A stretch of 64,000 nucleotides of DNA. It comes from Patiria pectinifera. Taxonomy: Eukaryota; Echinodermata; Asteroidea; Valvatida; Asterinidae. The position numbers and the translations under genes were made by a program. Location of the stretch: the NCBI GenBank assembly GCA_029964075.1, contig CM057130.1:248001-312000 (forward strand), read 5' to 3'. This document shows, piece after piece, positions 60,223-64,000 of this stretch (position 1 is its first letter; each line of letters starts with the position of its first letter). A model generated the notes under the pieces. It was not told the DNA's origin and did not search any database. It saw only the letters and a program-made list of their open reading frames with translations.

Positions 60223-60387
60223 GTGCTAATGGTACTGTACCACCCGCCAACTACATTTGTAATCTTATTTTTAATTGATCCTGACTTGGTTAGTGGCAAG
60301 TATCTCATTACTTTGATAAACCTTAGAAACTCATCTCTCATTTTGTATCAATAAAAAGTCTGAATGCTGGCCTTTTCATTTATTTAT

Positions 60388-60711
60388 TACCTCCGCCAAG
60401 GAGGTTATGTTTTTCTCGGATTTGGATAGTTTGTTGGTTGGTTGGTTGGTTGGTTTGTCTGTTAACAACATTTACCGGTATAACTCAAAAAGTTATGGAC
60501 GGATTTGCAGGAAAATTTGTTTAGGGGTGGTCCATGGTACAAGTACAAAACAATTAGATTTTGGAAGTGATCCGTATCTGGGTCTGGATCCAGGATTTTT
60601 TTTAATGATTCGCCACCATTTGTGCGAGTATTTCTTTGGGGCACGTACTGACAATATGGCGGGGAATTGTTTAGCTTTGGCAGAGGTTTGCACTCTCTGA
60701 GTGCTTTCTAG
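60388..60711 (+). mobile_element. Helentron-like short element (about 324 bp)
   Basis: It starts ACCTCCGCCAAGGAGGTTATG and ends TTGGCAGAGGTTTGCACTC, TCTGAGTGC, TTTCTAG before TT. The 5' word CCTCCGCCAA is repeated in inverse just before the terminal hairpin GCACTC/GAGTGC, again the asymmetric Helentron layout. Near-identical repeats are, to my knowledge, very widespread in aquatic animals. Interior features include GGTTGGTTGGTT and AACTCAAAAAGTTATGGACG. Confidence 0.7.
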
Positions 60712-60729
60712 TTTCTTTCTTTTTTCAGG

Positions 60730-61741
60730 GGTGGGGGGGGGTTGCTTCCACAGTGGACATCAGTGGGAAATACATGTATACACAAGTTACTGACATATTC
60801 TACCCCTGGAAGATAAGTACCGGGTAAGATATGAAATGAAACAAACCCATGAATCACAAACCTACATACATGTACGTACTTCTATAATCCCATAATATCC
60901 ACAAGAGCAATGACTTACTTGCACCTGGGAATTTTGGTTAAAAAAAAAACCTTTTATGTAACAAAAGCAACAACCACAGATAAAAATCTGTTATCAATCT
61001 CATCACCAGGCCTGAATAAAAGCCGAGAGCATAAGCAGGTGACGGAGTGAAAGCTGACTAGTCTGGACCCTTGGGAGGCACGACGATGCAGTGAGGAAAT
61101 GCATGATTAGTCAGGTTACTAGTCTCAGGTCAAATGAAGAAGGATAAAATATTGAATGGAGCAAGGCATCAGGTGTGCTATCAAAAAACGCTTTCAAAGC
61201 CAATCCATATTTTTGGTTAAAAGAAAGTAATATTTTGATAAACAATATGGACTCTGTGCAGAACGGCAGATAGCATTTTGGAATCACTTTTGAAAGATCA
61301 AGTGGGAGGGGCACATCGCGTGCTTGTACTGCCTCATGCATGTATGGCGCGAAGTATGCTGGACTCATGTTAATCTGAATCTGCTCAGACCCATAGCATC
61401 TTCGTGAGAGCATCAGGTGTTGTTAACAATGCATTTACATAGGTCTGTCCCAGTGGTCTCCCTAAACTCTCCCTTTGCAGCTGTATAGGGTCAAAACATT
61501 CAAAACAATGCACATTGTGGGGACCACAACATTTATTAAAATCTACATGTACATTTATTTTTTTCTGGCATTATTGCTTGATAGGCTTTGATAAGCTACC
61601 GGTATTGTCAAAATAATATTTCAGTTCAATTTTAACAGCAAAGACAATTACCGGGTATAAACAAAATTCCTACAACATCTTACTTAACTTCATCTTACAA
61701 TACATACATGTAGGCCTACAATTACATGTACATGTATATTA
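60730..61741. other. Spacer with no recognised gene
   Basis: A frame at 61413-61111 on the minus strand (NMSPAYFAPYMHEAVQARDV) is open for 100 codons but has no recognisable domain and no convincing splice partners. Nothing else is seen. Confidence 0.35.
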
Positions 61742-62953
61742 GGCCAAACAAAAAAAATGGTGTGTTTACGGTAACGGCCTGAAAAAAATCCAGGTAGGTA
61801 GGTAGGGAAATAATTTTATTTTGTAATTTTTTTTTTCATTTCAGTTCTGCATGCCCATGCGTGTTCTTTCGCAAAAAATTGTATAAAACCACTATTCAAG
61901 CATTGAAGATATTCAATCGATACATTTCAATCCAAATTAATTTGGGATTTTTCAAACATGTGGGGGAGATTTTCTGTGATTCAACAACCCGAAAATATTT
62001 GAACTTTAAGCTCTCTGGCATTTTAGAGCAAATCTGGGGTCTTTATCTTAAGATTTGTCCTTGAAATTCAGAGGAGATCTTGTAGGTTATTAATATTTTT
62101 AAAGAAAAAAATCAAAATTGTTAACTTAAAAAAATTAACATTTCACAACCTGTGTTTCATTGCTTATTCCTTCCTCCATGTTGGAATCATGTTCATTTGT
62201 GCCTGGATTATTTTCATTGCGCCACCAAAATTATCAAGACTGGAATTAAAAATATATTTGAGGTCGGTGATTCCACTTTATACTTGACATACATCCATTC
62301 CGCCTGGCTGGCCGAACATGGCGCCGTGCTCACGCTACTGCAGAAACAGAAATTCTCTTTCTCCTGCGATGTTTGTTTGGTAATATTTTTCTACATCATC
62401 ATGCTGTATGATCATGCTGTATGTTAGCTAGCTGCTGGTGTGTGTGCATTTTGATCACACATGCATCGGAAAAACAGGATTCTGGTCAAGATTTTGATAT
62501 TAGAAGCTATGTATTAAATTGTGTTGATTAAAATGGCGTGTATGATAAATATATTGTGCGTATCAGGGGCTAAAAATGTGATCGGCATTTCTTTTGTCGG
62601 CGTATCGGGCAGATCATGCCGTTTATCGTGGGGAGAACCATGCGATCCGTCCGCCGGCCACAGGTGCCGATGCGATGCGTTTGTGCAAAAAAATAGTCGT
62701 AGTTTGAGAGTTCAAGTTTTGAGATCGTCGTGATGATTAGCCCATTTAACACAGGTATGTTTGTGTAATCAAAATCAGCTTCAAAAAGTGGTGAATTTTT
62801 TGTTTTTGTTTGTGGCAAATTATTAGTACTTGAAATGTGATTTGTCAATTATCAACCTTCAAAATGCAAAAATAAAAAAAAGTTTAGTCAATTCGGTGGA
62901 AAAAAAAAAAGTCGGTCGGGTTACCGTAAACACACCATTTTTTTTGTTCGGCC
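61742..62953. mobile_element. Harbinger-like element, long copy (1,212 bp)
   Basis: Ends GGCCAAACAAAAAAAATGG then TGTGTTTACGGTAAC, and the inverse GTTACCGTAAACACACCA then TTTTTTTTGTTCGGCC, are near-perfect inverted repeats of about 36 bp. A TTA duplication flanks it (61739-61741 and 62954-62956). Interior frames are short (at most about 90 codons) and do not resemble a transposase or Myb-like protein, so it is probably non-autonomous. Its termini resemble those of the shorter copies at 5806, 27731 and 47231. Confidence 0.8.
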
Positions 62954-62956
62954 TTA

Positions 62957-64000
62957 CAATAAAATACCATATTGCCAGGGTACCATATGTCTGGCAAAAA
63001 CAACATTTTATTCCACGCCTGCAAAAGTGGCTCATTAAAATCATTCATAAATTAGCCAGCCAATTACTGCAATCTGATGCAGAACATATCCCCCAGGGCA
63101 ATAGCCTGGCCAAACCCAGCCTATTGCAAGCCAACATGGCACGTAATTTTGCCAACAGTCAGGGTACGTAGAGGGCTTTTCTCAGGCTAAGTAATTAGCA
63201 GACAACAAGGTGCAGATTTCATCATGTCTACAAGCCAAGGAGTTTACAGACACCTTTTGTCGGCTATCAGCCTTTCTATCAAAAGTCACCAGACTTGCTT
63301 GACATTCATATTGAAGGTTTCTTTTTTTTTGGGGGGGGGGGGGGGGGTGGTGATGGTGGTTTGACCTACATTAAATTTAATTTGTAAGAGAGTAGAAGGA
63401 TTAATTTAATTCAATCAGTTTGTAGTGTGGTCACATAAATTTGCTGCATGAAGTCATGCATACCAATACATACATTTGTGTACCCGTAGGAGGTACATGT
63501 ACATGTTCCGGTACACATAAAAAATTATATACAAGTCGTCAATTTCGATTATTTTTTTAATAAAACGATATTCAGATTGAAGCCATGGAACATGATTTGA
63601 GGAAATCTTCAGACACCCTGTTTGGCCTATTTACCGGTATTTACCTGTAAATGCATAAAACATCAACAACGTGGATGCCTTGCTCAATTCTAAGGCAAAT
63701 TTAGACTTACAATATATTCAAATATGAAATACCGGTACATAAATTTGCTTTCAAATTTTCATTAATTTAAATTTAACCATTGCTGGTTCTGCCAGTGGTA
63801 CATGTAACGGGTCTATCAGAAATTTGACAGACCAACATTATCAATAACTGGTGTTGGGCATTTACATGTAGAGTACACATATCTGCAATATATTGGTTTG
63901 TTACATGTACACTAATTAATTTACGAAATTAAAATATGAACAGTGCTTTACACATACATCTGTAAACACAAGTCTTAAGAATTCAGCTGAAGGCAAATAT
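62957..64000. other. Right-end repeat-rich flank
   Basis: It contains a T run followed by a run of about seventeen G (about 63320-63347), which could form a quadruplex, and scattered ACCGGTA/TACATGT words. No gene is seen. Confidence 0.4.

Noticed and set aside
61111..61413. 100-codon minus-strand frame with NMSPAYFAPYMHEAVQ
   Set aside because: No recognisable domain, no matching splice partners, and the second half becomes low-complexity.

Overview
This is an animal (metazoan) nuclear genome window. Genes are split by many introns with GT/AG borders, there is a 500-base assembly gap, and the DNA is AT-rich and packed with small transposons and ACATGT microsatellites. Protein and repeat character suggest a marine invertebrate deuterostome, most likely an echinoderm and perhaps a sea star. 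That assignment is inferred from repeat style and is not proven.

Five genes alternate in direction. (1) At the left edge, on the minus strand, lies the first coding exon of a Golgi stacking protein of the GORASP/GRASP family (2524-2586); the rest lies beyond the window start. (2) On the plus strand, 4478-9908, four exons join in frame into a 1,067-residue, mostly disordered protein with two C-terminal SH3 domains. (3) On the minus strand, 15583-11151, eight exons give a complete 449-residue carboxypeptidase M-like M14 enzyme with a signal peptide, zinc ligands and a GPI-type tail. (4) On the plus strand, 18596-35281, nine exons give a complete 396-residue PA2G4/EBP1. (5) On the minus strand, 54875-38997, the 3' part of an unrecognised Ser/Pro-rich protein is encoded by five linked exons, with probably one exon missing in or near the gap. 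GORASP/SH3 and carboxypeptidase/PA2G4 are head to head; SH3/carboxypeptidase and PA2G4/gene 5 are tail to tail. All splice phases were checked by hand, and the coding sums are whole codons.

Introns and spacers hold the most unusual content. They include Harbinger-like TIR elements with TTA/TAA target duplications (four copies), a hAT-like and a pogo-like MITE, and a nested pair of Helentron-like (Helitron2) elements carrying about twenty TGACGTCA octamers. There are five intronic elements bounded by TTAACCCTAACC...GGTTAGGGTTAA. A near-perfect 470-bp foldback follows PA2G4. A 1.6-kb, 12-bp satellite is open in several frames. A small TIR element at 60 kb encloses ten telomeric CCCTAA repeats between 10-bp direct repeats. 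LINE 3' tails, tRNA-derived SINE pieces and many (TACATG)n tracts make up much of the rest.

The five genes do not form a known pathway. The neighbourhood looks like ordinary housekeeping and surface-enzyme genes set in repeat-rich DNA.
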